DNA from: Nitrospirales bacterium
Lineage (GTDB): Bacteria; Nitrospirota; Nitrospiria; Nitrospirales; UBA8639
Assembly (NCBI GenBank): GCA_031315915.1
Contig: JALDRK010000008.1
Coordinates: 59,352-123,351, forward strand
Reading direction: 5' to 3'
Length of the DNA: 64,000 nucleotides
Both the position numbers and the translations under genes were made by a program. Under the pieces are notes generated by a model. It made no database searches. It was not told the origin of the DNA and saw only the letters and a program-made list of their open reading frames with translations. This document shows positions 19,575 through 28,584 of this stretch, piece after piece. How positions within the stretch are numbered: the first letter of the stretch is position 1; each line of letters begins with the position of its first letter.

Positions 19575-20288
19575 CTATCGGCTCCAACCTTGTTCTTTCA
19601 TTTTTACACGTAAATGATCGGCTATCGCCTTGGCCGTCTCTTTTGCTGCTCCCACGATGGTGTTCCTGTCGGTCACCTCACCGGTCGCTTTCGCGGCTCC
19701 GCCAATCACCAGCCCGATGGGATTGGCCGTGGCGGCCAGAACGACTAAAGGCACCACCACTCCAGGTGTTTCTTCCTCCCCGGATTGGACTTTGCCTTCT
19801 CCAAGTTGACGCAATCCATCCTTCGTGACCTGATAGCCTTCCACTGCGGTCTTTAAATCGGCCGCTCCGGCCCCGAACCCCAGAGCAATCCGCTTGGTGG
19901 CACTCCCTTCATCGATTGCCACGAAATAGCCCATCAACCAAATATCGTTCAATCTCCGAACGGTGTCCTTGCCCCCCACAAATGCCGCAAGTCCCATTTC
20001 GTTAATCTGTGCCGCCAATTCTTCAGCAATGAGACCTCCGAGCTTACGGCCGTTTTCGATGGCTTCGGGTGATTGCGGGCGGCTGGTTTTCACATGCATC
20101 TGCGCAGCCTTTGACCAGCTTGGAATATCGGCGGGAGTGGCGGCAAAGGGAAAGACATAGACGCGATCAGGCTTGGGAAGCTTTTCCTTGCCGTACATCG
20201 ATGTATTTTCGGTCACCTTGGTCGAAGTGCACCCGACGACCAGGATACAGACAAACACATAGCAGACGATACTTGTGAGGGATTTCAT
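19575..20288 (-). CDS. DUF4410 family lipoprotein
   Basis: It has a lipobox signal ending VVGC. The mature part has the DUF4410 layout: KPDRVYVFPFAAT near the start, then GGLIAEELAAQINEMGL, then WLMGYFVAIDEGSATKRIALGFGAGAADLKT. The C-terminal half has a Gly/Ala-rich hydrophobic stretch (VLAATANPIGLVIGG) and a helical end. AGAGG precedes the ATG. The family function is not known. It is likely an outer-membrane-associated lipoprotein. Confidence 0.85.
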   Translation of the reverse strand: MKSLTSIVCYVFVCILVVGCTSTKVTENTSMYGKEKLPKPDRVYVFPFAATPADIPSWSKAAQMHVKTSRPQSPEAIENGRKLGGLIAEELAAQINEMGLAAFVGGKDTVRRLNDIWLMGYFVAIDEGSATKRIALGFGAGAADLKTAVEGYQVTKDGLRQLGEGKVQSGEEETPGVVVPLVVLAATANPIGLVIGGAAKATGEVTDRNTIVGAAKETAKAIADHLRVKMKEQGWSR

Positions 20289-20664
20289 GATAGACCTCTT
20301 GTGGCTGGTTGAACTTTATATATGTGCATGATCTTGGTCCTATGGATTTCTTACGAGCTATTCACCCAAGAGGAACGCTTGTATTGAGTGGCGTTCACTT
20401 TCCAAATGCTCCGACCGGGTCATCTTTCTGGACGGGCTATTGTAGGTGAAACAGCCTAAAAAATCGAGAAACCGCCCTCAGGCTTTTGAGACTGAGAATT
20501 TTTCCCTACACCGATCTCGGAGATTGAGGAATTCCATGACTCGATTGTGTGCTCTGGAAACAGGATTGTGATCATAGGTGGGAAGCAGCATTTCCCAGGG
20601 TGAGAAATTTTGGTATATTGCCCCACATTTGTTCCATCATTATCTAGACAAGGAGGAAGAATCC
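20289..20664. other. Divergent intergenic region
   Basis: It separates the DUF4410 gene (minus) from the secreted protein at 20665 (plus), so it must hold promoters for both directions. A TATATT box preceded by TGG lies at 20611-20619. No gene is visible. Confidence 0.4.
20606..20619 (+). promoter_or_regulatory. Putative extended -10 promoter element
   Basis: AATTTTGGTATATT occurs 46 bases before the ATG at 20665. The identical 14-mer occurs at 37995-38008 before the AlgE-like gene. It includes a TATATT -10-like box, but no good -35 box is present at the normal distance. A promoter function is inferred only from position and repetition. Confidence 0.35.
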
Positions 20665-21210
20665 ATGAAGCGATTGGTAAGAGGAATCGCGACAATGACA
20701 GTTCTCATTGCGGTCACATTGCTGCTGAGCGGATACGGTTATGCAGAAGAAGGCAGCGTCAAAGCCATGTCTCCGTGGAAAGGGGTAGGATTTGCCTTCC
20801 CGGTCGGACCTGATCAAGCGTATATGGTGGCCGTATATAGCGGGGTGATGCTGATGGATGACGGCAAAGGACCGATGCATGCGGCGTCGATCGTCTGCCC
20901 CGGCACCGTTGATGCCGATTTGAAAAAGGGAACGAAAACGGGTTTTGCCAAGTGCATTATCACAGGCGAGCAGGGCAATCGTGTCTTTGGGGAATTCAAT
21001 TGCACCGGCGATGTGGAAGGATGCCGGGGGACGTTTAAGATCACGGGCGGCACCGGCAAGTTTGCCGGCATTACGGGCGAAGGCGAAATGATTTCGAAGA
21101 TCCAGGCGAGAGAAATTACGATGGTCAGCGGGGTTGAGTCGGCCCAACAACTCGGAGAAGGAGTCGCGGTGTGGCCCAAACTGACCTATCATATACCTGA
21201 TCAGAAGTAA
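20665..21210 (+). CDS. Secreted protein with AOC/dirigent-barrel-like motif, 181 aa
   Basis: The start at 20665 follows AGGAGGAAG and begins a Sec signal (MKRLVRGIATM to SGYGYAEEG). The mature protein ends in a Gly-rich GTFKITGGTGKFAGITGEGE segment, typical of small beta-barrel proteins related to allene-oxide-cyclase or dirigent folds. Two Cys pairs (CPG, CII, CTGDVEGC) could form disulfides in the periplasm. I cannot name a function. The similarity to the barrel fold rests on one motif only. Confidence 0.7.
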   Translation: MKRLVRGIATMTVLIAVTLLLSGYGYAEEGSVKAMSPWKGVGFAFPVGPDQAYMVAVYSGVMLMDDGKGPMHAASIVCPGTVDADLKKGTKTGFAKCIITGEQGNRVFGEFNCTGDVEGCRGTFKITGGTGKFAGITGEGEMISKIQAREITMVSGVESAQQLGEGVAVWPKLTYHIPDQK

Positions 21211-21247
21211 GCGCCGTACAGACCATTCTCTAGATGTGGAGGCATCG

Positions 21248-21718
21248 ATGCGTACGTACTTGATTTTGGGGCTGACGCTGGGATTGGGGTTGCTTGTCCA
21301 TGCGTCCCACTTGTCGGCCCAGACGTTTGTGTTCCCGGAAAAGGGACAGAGCCCGGAACAGCAGGAGCAGGACGACTTTACGTGCTATAAGTGGGCCAAG
21401 CAGCAGACGGGCTATGACCCGGAACATCCGAACCTGGCGGCAGCGCCGCCGCCGCCATCGGGCGGTCGTGCGATGCGCGGAGCGATGGGTGGCGCCGCAC
21501 TCGGAGCAATGGGAGGAGCCATTGCCGGCAATGCCGGTAAAGGTGCGGCGATCGGTGCCGCTACCAGCGGCGGGCTCGGCATGATGCGACAACGGCGAGC
21601 CGAACGGGAGTATCAGATGGAGGTCCAACAGGCTGGAGCCCAGAACCAGCAGACCAGGGCGACTTTTGAGCGGGCGCACAACGTTTGCATGGAAGCCAAA
21701 GGGTACAAAATTGGATAG
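21248..21718 (+). CDS. Glycine-zipper periplasmic protein, copy 1
   Basis: The start at 21248 has GGAGG seven bases upstream and gives a signal peptide cleaved after LSAQ, without a lipobox Cys. The mature protein has a conserved head (FPEKGQSPEQQEQDDFTCYK), a PPPPSGG linker, a glycine zipper (AMGGAALGAMGGAIAGNAG) and a charged helical tail ending CMEAKGYKIG. Two cysteines, in FTCYKW and VCMEAK, are shared with copy 2. Unlike copy 2 its zipper has Arg residues at both ends (RAMRG, MMRQRR). Such zippers can insert in membranes; the role is unknown. Confidence 0.85.
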   Translation: MRTYLILGLTLGLGLLVHASHLSAQTFVFPEKGQSPEQQEQDDFTCYKWAKQQTGYDPEHPNLAAAPPPPSGGRAMRGAMGGAALGAMGGAIAGNAGKGAAIGAATSGGLGMMRQRRAEREYQMEVQQAGAQNQQTRATFERAHNVCMEAKGYKIG

Positions 21719-21753
21719 GGCTATGCGTCCTTGACCGAATAACGGAGAAAATG

Positions 21754-22278
21754 ATGAAGGTACGGCAGTCGTTTGTTATCCTGTCATGCGCGGTCATGCT
21801 GGCAGGCTGTGTGAGCATTCAGCAGACCGAGCCACAGCCATCAAGTTCTCCAGTCGACTATGCGCCTTCTCCGCCGGTGAGGACGTTTGTGTTTCCGGAA
21901 AAGGGACAGAGTCCCGAACAGCAGGAGCAGGACGACTTTACGTGCTACAAATGGGCCAAGCAACAAACGGGCTACGATCCGGAACATCCGACCCTGGCCG
22001 CAGCGCCTCCGCCGCCATCAGGAGGCGGAGCGCTGTTCGGGGCAATGGGTGGTGCCGCGCTCGGAGCTATCGGAGGGGCGATTGCGGGCAATGCGGGTAT
22101 GGGAGCAGCCATCGGTGCCGCGGCTGGCGGCGGGCTGGGTATGATGGGACAGCGGGGGGCTGAGCTGGAGTATCAGCAGGAGGTCCAACAGGCTGGAGCC
22201 CGGAACCAGCGCACGCGGGAAACGTTTGATCGTGCCCATCGTACCTGCATGGAGGCGAAAGGGTATAAGATCGGCTAG
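21754..22278 (+). CDS. Glycine-zipper lipoprotein, copy 2
   Basis: This is a tandem paralog of the gene just upstream, with near-identical protein sequence from VFPEKGQSPEQQ to the C-terminus. Its signal peptide carries a lipobox (MLAGC) and a Ser/Pro-rich spacer of about 24 residues before the shared part, so this copy should be membrane-anchored. Its zipper (GALFGAMGGAALGAIGGAIAG) lacks the extra Arg residues. GGAG sits six bases before the ATG at 21754; an ATG at 21751 is also possible. The two genes are 35 bases apart and probably co-transcribed. Confidence 0.85.
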   Translation: MKVRQSFVILSCAVMLAGCVSIQQTEPQPSSSPVDYAPSPPVRTFVFPEKGQSPEQQEQDDFTCYKWAKQQTGYDPEHPTLAAAPPPPSGGGALFGAMGGAALGAIGGAIAGNAGMGAAIGAAAGGGLGMMGQRGAELEYQQEVQQAGARNQRTRETFDRAHRTCMEAKGYKIG

Positions 22279-22389
22279 ATGTGGAAAGTCCATGACAACC
22301 TGGCCTGTTCTGCAACAATCTTCATCACCCCGGTGCGTTCTCTGGTTTTACAATAAGACTTTCACATCCAAAGCGGTAGAAACCCAAAC

Positions 22390-22820
22390 TCATACGGTCA
22401 GTCGAATGGCTCGATCTGTGAGAATGAGGCGGTGCTGCGGTGCTTCACGCTCCTCCACCAACTCAAAGTGCGCATTCCCTTTCAACCGCCGATGAGAAAA
22501 CATCTTGGTCTCGATCCATTCGGCGAAGAGCCATCGTTGTGCCTCCGGTCTTCAACGACAATGATGCCAGGGAGAAAAACCAGTCGGCGTCACACCGTTA
22601 CATCTTGCATTTTCCCATCCGTGATCACGCCGAAGACGGGCCAAATTCATCATGGTCGACTCCACCAGGCTCTTAGCGAGAAACCAAATCGATCACGGTG
22701 GAATCCAAGCAGACTTGTTTTATGCCTGTGCCGCTGACCTGAGCCATGAAAAACTCATAGAGCCCGCAGATCACCTGCGCGAAGGGCTTTACGGCCGGTG
22801 AGTATTGGCCTATGACAAGT
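22390..22820 (-). mobile_element. Decayed IS4-type transposase remnant
   Basis: The minus strand shows consecutive IS4-family transposase pieces in order, broken by stops and shifts. They are KQVCLDSTVIDL (first catalytic Asp region), FGVITDGKMQDVTV, RRLVFLPGIIVVEDRRHND (second Asp region) and FAEWIETKMFSHRRLKGN with HFELVEEREAPQHR, which holds the Glu of the DDE triad in the Y-(2)-R-(3)-E-like area. In-frame stops follow DVTV and DLVSR, and the last piece is in another frame. The N-terminal third is mostly lost. No terminal inverted repeats were found, so element ends are unknown. Confidence 0.75.
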
Positions 22821-23187
22821 ACGGACGAGAGGACCAGTCAGACCCGGATAGACCGGTTTTTTCTCGTCGCTCTTCAATGCCCCTTCGATCTGCCCCAATG
22901 CATGGGGCAATACGGTTCGAGCAGATTGGTTTATTGGATGTCCTGAATATCGGGGGCAGGAAGATCCAGAGAATCCCGAAGGTTCCTTCGGCCTGACGGC
23001 AGCATATTCATTTAAAAACTATCTGAAAATTAACTGTTCCGTAACAAGCCCTTGACTGGCCCGCAATACGTTCGAGCTAGGCTAGGCCTCTCTTATGTGA
23101 TTTTTTCCGGTGCACCCGTCACCCATTTCATTCGGTTTTCGTGATAGTATGGTCGGTTCTGTTTGTCCAACACGAAGGAGGAAGTTC
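22821..23187. other. Intergenic, no gene seen
   Basis: It includes a 19-base palindrome, TGCCCCAATGCATGGGGCA, near 22890-22910. Nothing else is supported. It leads to the Slp-like lipoprotein gene. Confidence 0.35.
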
Positions 23188-23748
23188 ATGAGAAAAGAGA
23201 TTCTCTTACTCGGCGTTGTGGGTCTCGTGAGCCTGCAGAGCGGATGCGCGACATCACCAGGCTCTGATTTATTGGTCCCCAAAGGGAACGAAGACAAAAT
23301 GGTGATCAGGGACACTCAATTCGAGGAAATGGCTGGAAATTCCTCCAAATACCAGGGCCGAACGGTATTGCTCGCAGGGGCCATCGTCAGCATTGATGAA
23401 ACGAACGAGGGATATCAGGTGTTGGCGGAATGGCTGCCCTACCCCAAACGTCAGTCGGAAGAAGGACCTAAGGCCATTCAATCCGATGAACATCGACATT
23501 TTCTGATCCGGTTTGTCGGAAAACGAGACAGAGAGTTCTATACGATACGTGGAAATAAATTTCTTTTAGAAGGAACCGTGGAAGGGACCAAACAGGGATT
23601 GGGGAACCTGTTCGGCCCAAAGCAGGATCTTCTCTACATCAACGCGAAGTGCGTCCATATCTGGGAAACCGGAGAAGCGAATATCGGCTCCAGCCAGGGA
23701 GATTCCGAATATCCTCCCGCGAGGGAAAGAACGCTCTGTGCGGATTAA
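23188..23748 (+). CDS. Slp-family outer-membrane lipoprotein
   Basis: The start at 23188 follows GAAGGAGGAAG. The signal has a lipobox (LQSGC). The mature part contains FEEMAGNSSKYQGRTVLLAGAIVSID and later FLLEGTVEGTKQGLGN, fitting the Slp/YeaY fold, in which an early segment resembles 'P..y.G..V.wGG.I'. Slp is a starvation-inducible outer-membrane lipoprotein in E. coli. At 186 residues the length is right. The assignment is moderately sure, as the signature Trp-Gly-Gly is replaced by Leu-Ala-Gly. Confidence 0.7.
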   Translation: MRKEILLLGVVGLVSLQSGCATSPGSDLLVPKGNEDKMVIRDTQFEEMAGNSSKYQGRTVLLAGAIVSIDETNEGYQVLAEWLPYPKRQSEEGPKAIQSDEHRHFLIRFVGKRDREFYTIRGNKFLLEGTVEGTKQGLGNLFGPKQDLLYINAKCVHIWETGEANIGSSQGDSEYPPARERTLCAD

Positions 23749-23923
23749 AGGAGTGCGAATCCCGACGGATCGACGGCATCGACTCTTCCTAAGTTCTGCC
23801 GCAAGTCAATTTCCTCTCTGTAAAGGGTGCCACCCGAACAATAGCCACAGAGCGTCAAAGGCCTAGAGCCGAGAGCGGATCAAGCAGGGAAGCATTGTGG
23901 CTGTCGTGTGCAATCCGAATGGT
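23749..23923. other. Short intergenic between convergent genes
   Basis: Convergent ends of the Slp-like and small lipoprotein genes. No clear terminator hairpin was found. Confidence 0.3.
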
Positions 23924-24208
23924 TTACTCGACATATTCAAGTCTCCAGCCATGACGTTCCAGACATTGCTCCTGCATTAACTCCCTTCCTCCTCTTCGAT
24001 AACTATTTTGCCTGTGAGCCACCACGTCTTCCGCAGGTTCCTGTCCCATCGACTGGATTCGCCGGCCAAAATGCAAATTCTCCTGATCGCAGAGGGCGTT
24101 CGTTTTTTGAAAGTCGGCCTCCGTCGCGCCGGGTTTCACCCACTGTGGCGTCGGACCACAGGCCGACAGAATGAATACCGATAACCCCAACCAGAACCGT
24201 AATTTCAC
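23924..24208 (-). CDS. Small lipoprotein, 94 aa
   Basis: A GTG start at 24208 with GGGG upstream gives VKLRFWLGLSVFILSAC, a lipoprotein signal. An earlier in-frame GTG at 24223 is also possible. The mature part starts GPTPQWVKPGATEADFQK, resembling many small outer-membrane lipoproteins that begin 'W.kpg.t..df..d...C', and has two further Cys residues (ALCDQE, EQCLER). The function is unknown. Confidence 0.75.
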   Translation of the reverse strand: MKLRFWLGLSVFILSACGPTPQWVKPGATEADFQKTNALCDQENLHFGRRIQSMGQEPAEDVVAHRQNSYRRGGRELMQEQCLERHGWRLEYVE

Positions 24209-24277
24209 CTGTTGACCCCACACAAAGGTTTGACCGTGATTAATCGAAACATCTGATTTCTTTCGGCCGCATTGTGC

Positions 24278-25126
24278 TCAATTGGAGAATATCGATTTGG
24301 GAAGTACCAGGGCCAATACAACCCGAAGGGTCCAATCCGGGCCTGCGTCCGGCCGCACCACATTGGCGAAGGCCTGCACATTCCCGTTGAACGGCAGCTT
24401 GCCGATGCGAAAGACTTTGCCGAATCCGCCGCCGACGGGCACGATCCACTTATTGCCCTTTCCCTCCGCTTCCCAGTTGGCCGTGATGATGGGAGCCGAA
24501 GTGAGATACCAGGCGTCCGGCAGATTGTAATTGAAGAAATACTGAGCTAAAAATTGGCTGACACTTTTCCGGTCGTCGTTGCCCGCATACGACCAGATGT
24601 TGTTGGCCAGGAGACCCACCACCCACGGTCCATGCATAATCACGCCCACACCACTCGGACCGGCAGACCATTTTCGGGTACCCAACACTTCATCCGTGGC
24701 GGTTGGGAATTGCAAAACGGGTCCCAATCCCCAGATCAATCCTTCGCTTCTGGCCGGGGACAGGAACAGGGACATATTAATGTCCCCTATTCCCCAAGTA
24801 TCGTCGCTGGTGGTTCGGAGATCCGGTTGCTTGATGATGGGCATGATGGTCCGAGTGATGAGATTCCAATCATCCGTGAGATTGAATGGAATCACCGGCT
24901 GGATATTCAAGACGTTTTGCGTTCGATGATTGGGCTCAAGGCCGAAATTCATATTGTTCTGAAATGGAATGCTGATGAGATCCGCCACCGGATTTTGCGT
25001 TTTCTTGGCCAACTCACTGTCTTCTTCTGCCTTCCCCGGATCAGGCATGGCTGCAGTCGCCAATAGCATACCGGTCAGCATCACAACCGACCATACGATG
25101 TTACGTTTCTGGCACTCGAATCTCAT
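24278..25126 (-). CDS. Outer-membrane protein, 'neuromedin U'-annotated type, paralog 1
   Basis: An AAAGGAG site precedes the ATG. A signal peptide ends near GKAEED, then the segment AKKTQNPVADLISIPFQNN introduces the barrel. Conserved pieces such as GIGDINMSLFLSP, GPVLQFPTATD, GTRKWSAGPS and WYLTSAPIITANWEAEG recur in the neighbouring gene at 25255. This group is often mislabelled 'neuromedin U' and is related to putative outer-membrane transporters. The substrate is unknown. Confidence 0.8.
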   Translation of the reverse strand: MRFECQKRNIVWSVVMLTGMLLATAAMPDPGKAEEDSELAKKTQNPVADLISIPFQNNMNFGLEPNHRTQNVLNIQPVIPFNLTDDWNLITRTIMPIIKQPDLRTTSDDTWGIGDINMSLFLSPARSEGLIWGLGPVLQFPTATDEVLGTRKWSAGPSGVGVIMHGPWVVGLLANNIWSYAGNDDRKSVSQFLAQYFFNYNLPDAWYLTSAPIITANWEAEGKGNKWIVPVGGGFGKVFRIGKLPFNGNVQAFANVVRPDAGPDWTLRVVLALVLPKSIFSN

Positions 25127-25254
25127 CTTTTACTCCTTTCAGGGAACATGGTCCTGTCCAATGTTCTTCTCACTCCGGTCAATCAATTAAATATGCGGTT
25201 GAACACGATTACCAACGCTACTTTCCCAACCCCGAGAAAAGCAAGCCGATTGGA

Positions 25255-26106
25255 CTAGCCGACCTTGTCGGTATTATCCGGAAACAGGATTTGAAACTGC
25301 AATTGTAAGAGCCAGTCCGGCGCCCGATCAGGTTTTTCCAGGAAATAAAATCCCTGAAGCTTGAGGTTGATCGGACGTTTTTCTCCCCGAAATATGACTT
25401 TTCCGACCCCCCCTCCGATCGGGACGGTCCAACGATTCCGTTTATCTTCCGCCTCCCAGTTTGCGGTGATCGGCGGGGTCGATGTCAGATACCAGCCATT
25501 GGAAAAATTGAAATTGACGAATGGCTCGATTAAAAACAGGTTCACTTCCAAGCGGTGATCATCGCCGGCAACCGACCAGAGATTCCGGATGATCGCACCC
25601 ACCACCCAAGGATCCGGTATGCTGACAACCGCCAGCGTAGGGCCGACACTCCATTTCCCCGAACCCAGGCGATCATCCGTAGCCGTATTCAAAATAAACG
25701 TTGGGCCGATACCGCCAATCAACTTGAACCGTCGTTTGGATTCGTCCCGAGCCAAAAACCCCGTATACTCAATATCTCCGATTCCGGTAAGACTGCCGGT
25801 TTTATCTTCAAAGGCCGTGGCCGGCAGGTAGATGATGGGAACGTTTAGGCGGTTGAGAAGGGCCCAGTTGCCAAATCTTCTTGTAGTGGAGGTCTGAAGA
25901 TTGAAGTTATTGAAGAGATGATTATTGGCTCCGGCTCCGAAAAACGCATTATTCAAAAACCCCACTCGCACGAGATCCGACACCGGGTTTTGCACCTCTT
26001 CAGCAAGTTTTTTGACTTCCTGAGCACGGGCTAGTTGACTCACGATGAAGCACTGGAGCACCCCCGCAATGATCCAGCTTTTGAATGTTTTTTGAGAGAT
26101 CAACAA
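25255..26106 (-). CDS. Outer-membrane protein, 'neuromedin U'-annotated type, paralog 2
   Basis: AAAGGAG at its 5' end points to a TTG start at 26106 or 26103. The signal peptide ends at ARAQ, then VKKLAEEVQNPVSDLVRVGF. It shares GIGDIEYTGFLA, GPTFILNTATDDRLGSGKWS and WYLTSTPPITANWEAE with the downstream paralog at 24278-25126. It also shares its first 40 mature residues with the truncated gene at 27857. It is probably an outer-membrane barrel. It is divergent from the transglycosylase gene at 26340. Confidence 0.8.
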   Translation of the reverse strand: MLISQKTFKSWIIAGVLQCFIVSQLARAQEVKKLAEEVQNPVSDLVRVGFLNNAFFGAGANNHLFNNFNLQTSTTRRFGNWALLNRLNVPIIYLPATAFEDKTGSLTGIGDIEYTGFLARDESKRRFKLIGGIGPTFILNTATDDRLGSGKWSVGPTLAVVSIPDPWVVGAIIRNLWSVAGDDHRLEVNLFLIEPFVNFNFSNGWYLTSTPPITANWEAEDKRNRWTVPIGGGVGKVIFRGEKRPINLKLQGFYFLEKPDRAPDWLLQLQFQILFPDNTDKVG

Positions 26107-26339
26107 CACTCCTTTGGGGGACCTACGCCTTGCTTGAGGTTTGGTGAAAATAGCATCAGCAGATAACATAAGGAAAAGAGGCAACTTTTTTCAGTGTAGT
26201 GTAGCAAAACTGGCGAAAAATTATCTCTCGTCCAAAAACTCCCCGCGAACGGAGGAGCCTCTATTTTCTCGGTTGGATGGCTCACCTTGCGCTTGAAAAA
26301 AGAAGACCGGACAGAGGCACAATAAAAAATGATGAGAAT

Positions 26340-27860
26340 ATGGCACTTCGAAAATTGCACATGATAGGTTCTCAGTATATGAGCATGACGGTTCCAGAAC
26401 TTCAAAAGACCAGGCTTCTCTCTTGTCTTGTGCTGTTGACGTCTGTCCTGTTCCTCATCCCTGCCCCTGAATCAGGAGCTTCTCAAGAGTTGAAGGATGA
26501 CCAGTTCAGCGTGAAGTTCCGTCAGGCTCTAAAACCGTGGACAGGGGATTGGGACGGGATGGTCAAGCGCAACCAGGTTCGGGGGCTTGTTCCCTTCAGC
26601 AAAACCTTTTACTTTCTGGACGGCGGAAGACAGCGTGGCCTCACATACGATCTGATGAAAATTTTTGAAAAGCAGATTAACAAGGAATTGAAGCGAAAGA
26701 CTGTACAGGTCCAAGTTGTATTCATTCCTGTGAACCGTGATGAATTCATCACGAATTTACTCAAGGGAGTAGGCGATATCGCCGCTGGTGCCATCACGAT
26801 TACGCCCGAACGAAAGAAACTCATTGATTTTTCCAAGCCGTTTCTCACCAATGTTCGTGAGATCATCGTCACGGGGTCTAGCAGCCCCGCTCTCTCCAGC
26901 CTCGATGATCTGGCCGGAAAGACCATCCATGTGCGGAAGTCCAGTAGTTTTCACGAACACCTTGTTCGCTTGAATGCCTCGTTCAACGTTGCCGGGAAAC
27001 CGGAGATCACGCTCGTCCCTGAGGAGGAGAACCTTGAAGACGAAGATCTTCTCGAAATGGTGAATGCAGGGCTCTTACCGATGATTGTGATGGATAGCCC
27101 CAAGGCCGAATTTTGGTCAAAGATTTTTGAGAATATTCGCCTGCATCCGGACATTGCCGTCAATACCGGCGGGGAGATCGCTTGGGCCTTTCGCAAAAAC
27201 AGTCCGAAGCTGAAAAAGGTGATTAACCGGTTCGTGAGTAAAAATAAAAAAGGCACCTTAATCGGCAATATATTATTCACCCGGTATTTGAAAAACACCA
27301 TGTATGTCAAAAATGCCTTGGCAACGCAGGAACGCAAAAAATTTCAGAATCTCATGCAAGTATTCAAGAAAACCGCCGGGCAATATGGGTTTGATTGGGT
27401 GCTCGCCATGGCCCTTGGCTACCAGGAGTCCATGTTGGACCAACGAAAGCGAAGTCCCGCGGGTGCAATCGGCGTGATGCAGCTCTTGCCCAGTACCGCT
27501 CGGGATCCAAACGTCAATATTCCCAATATTGAACGGCTTGAGCCGAATATCCATGCCGGAGTCAAGTATTTACATTTTCTTCATGACCGGTACTTTACAA
27601 ACCACAATATGAGCCTGTTGAACCAATGGCTCTTCGCGATAGCCTCATATAATGCGGGCCCTGCCAGGATCTCGAAACTCCGGGCTGAGGCGCCGTCGAT
27701 GGGATTGAATCCGAACCAGTGGTTTAAAAATGTGGAGGTAGTCGCGGCGAAGCATATTGGTCGCGAGACTGTTCAGTACGTGAGTAATATTTACAAATAT
27801 TTCATTGCCTATCGCCTGATTCTGGAAAAAGTGAAAAAGAAATCAACGGTGCAAAATTAA
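26340..27860 (+). CDS. MltF-like membrane-bound lytic transglycosylase
   Basis: The N-terminus carries a hydrophobic export segment (LLSCLVLLTSVLFLI). Next comes a solute-binding family 3 domain (about residues 45-310) with GLTYDLMKIFEKQI and GDIAAGAITITPERKKLIDFSKPF. The C-terminal SLT domain has the catalytic Glu at about residue 363 in GYQESMLDQRKRSPAGAIGV, then MQLLPSTA and AIASYNAGP. This matches MltF, which cleaves peptidoglycan to 1,6-anhydromuropeptides. The start is uncertain: an ATG at 26340 is chosen, and others lie at 26277 and 26379-26385. Flanking barrel genes suggest a role in inserting envelope complexes; this is inference. Confidence 0.9.
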   Translation: MALRKLHMIGSQYMSMTVPELQKTRLLSCLVLLTSVLFLIPAPESGASQELKDDQFSVKFRQALKPWTGDWDGMVKRNQVRGLVPFSKTFYFLDGGRQRGLTYDLMKIFEKQINKELKRKTVQVQVVFIPVNRDEFITNLLKGVGDIAAGAITITPERKKLIDFSKPFLTNVREIIVTGSSSPALSSLDDLAGKTIHVRKSSSFHEHLVRLNASFNVAGKPEITLVPEEENLEDEDLLEMVNAGLLPMIVMDSPKAEFWSKIFENIRLHPDIAVNTGGEIAWAFRKNSPKLKKVINRFVSKNKKGTLIGNILFTRYLKNTMYVKNALATQERKKFQNLMQVFKKTAGQYGFDWVLAMALGYQESMLDQRKRSPAGAIGVMQLLPSTARDPNVNIPNIERLEPNIHAGVKYLHFLHDRYFTNHNMSLLNQWLFAIASYNAGPARISKLRAEAPSMGLNPNQWFKNVEVVAAKHIGRETVQYVSNIYKYFIAYRLILEKVKKKSTVQN

Positions 27861-28141
27861 GATGTGTGAGGGTCACTGACCAGAATCGGCATTCCTTTGT
27901 GAGGCATTTCCCATTTTTGGGTCGTATTCGCCTGCAGGTTACAGACATTAGAGCGACGGTTATTGAACCTAATCCCGAAAGTGGGCTCATTCGCAAACCC
28001 CACTCGCACGAGGTCTGACAACGGGTTTTGCACCTCTTCCGCAAGTTTTTCGATTTCTTGCGCGAAGACAATGCTATTCCCCATTCCGGCCAGGAACACA
28101 ACGACAACCAGCCACCCATCCAATAGTGTGCTCGGTCTCAA
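27857..28141 (-). pseudogene. Truncated third 'neuromedin U'-type barrel gene
   Basis: A TTG start with GAGGG upstream leads to a good signal peptide (LVVVVFLAGMGNSIVFAQ) and EIEKLAEEVQNPLSDLVRVGF, closely matching the N-terminus encoded at 25255-26106. After about 75 residues (NNRRSNVCNLQANTTQKWEM) the barrel part is missing and the frame stops inside the last four bases of the transglycosylase gene. A full member has about 280 residues. It is therefore a 5' remnant whose 3' part was lost, perhaps by deletion next to the transglycosylase gene. Confidence 0.75.
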
Positions 28142-28584
28142 CGGAATTTTCCCTCATCAATCGAGCGATCCCGGAGATAATTTGACCGAAAAGCAACCGT
28201 CATGACCGATCAAATCACGCATGTGGATGTCACGACCGTCTGGTGAAATGGAAACTTTGCCCTGTCGTCCAAGTCAAAGAAAAGACAACATCGACCCTCT
28301 TGCGAGACGATTACGTGTATGCATGAACATCCCCAAAATATATTGGGGCAGGTAAAAACCTAGAAATCGTCTGCTATAATCATACGCCCAATAAGGCACT
28401 AAAAGACCGAATGTTGCCGGATATTACCGAGTGTCCTGATGCCCCTCCAAAAACCCTTCAAGTGCGAAAGAAGATCTTCAGGCCTTATATCACGTTCTAC
28501 GCCTTGATTTGACCATTGGTACAACTTACAATCGCGCCGATGTCGGCGCAAATTTATCATACCCCCAATGAAAAGGAATAGAAC
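28142..28584. other. Intergenic, 443 bases
   Basis: It contains an inverted repeat CCCCAA-N6-TTGGGG at 28331-28348 and a TATAAT box at 28375-28380, which might belong to a promoter for the DUF2959 gene about 200 bases downstream. No gene is supported. Confidence 0.35.

Noticed and set aside
26341..26362. Sigma-54-like TGGCAC and TTGCA near the transglycosylase start
   Set aside because: The spacing between the two parts is eight bases, too long for a sigma-54 promoter, and it lies within the coding start.
28375..28380. TATAAT box as a promoter
   Set aside because: No -35 box at 16-18 bases upstream, and it is 200 bases from the next start; kept only as a note.
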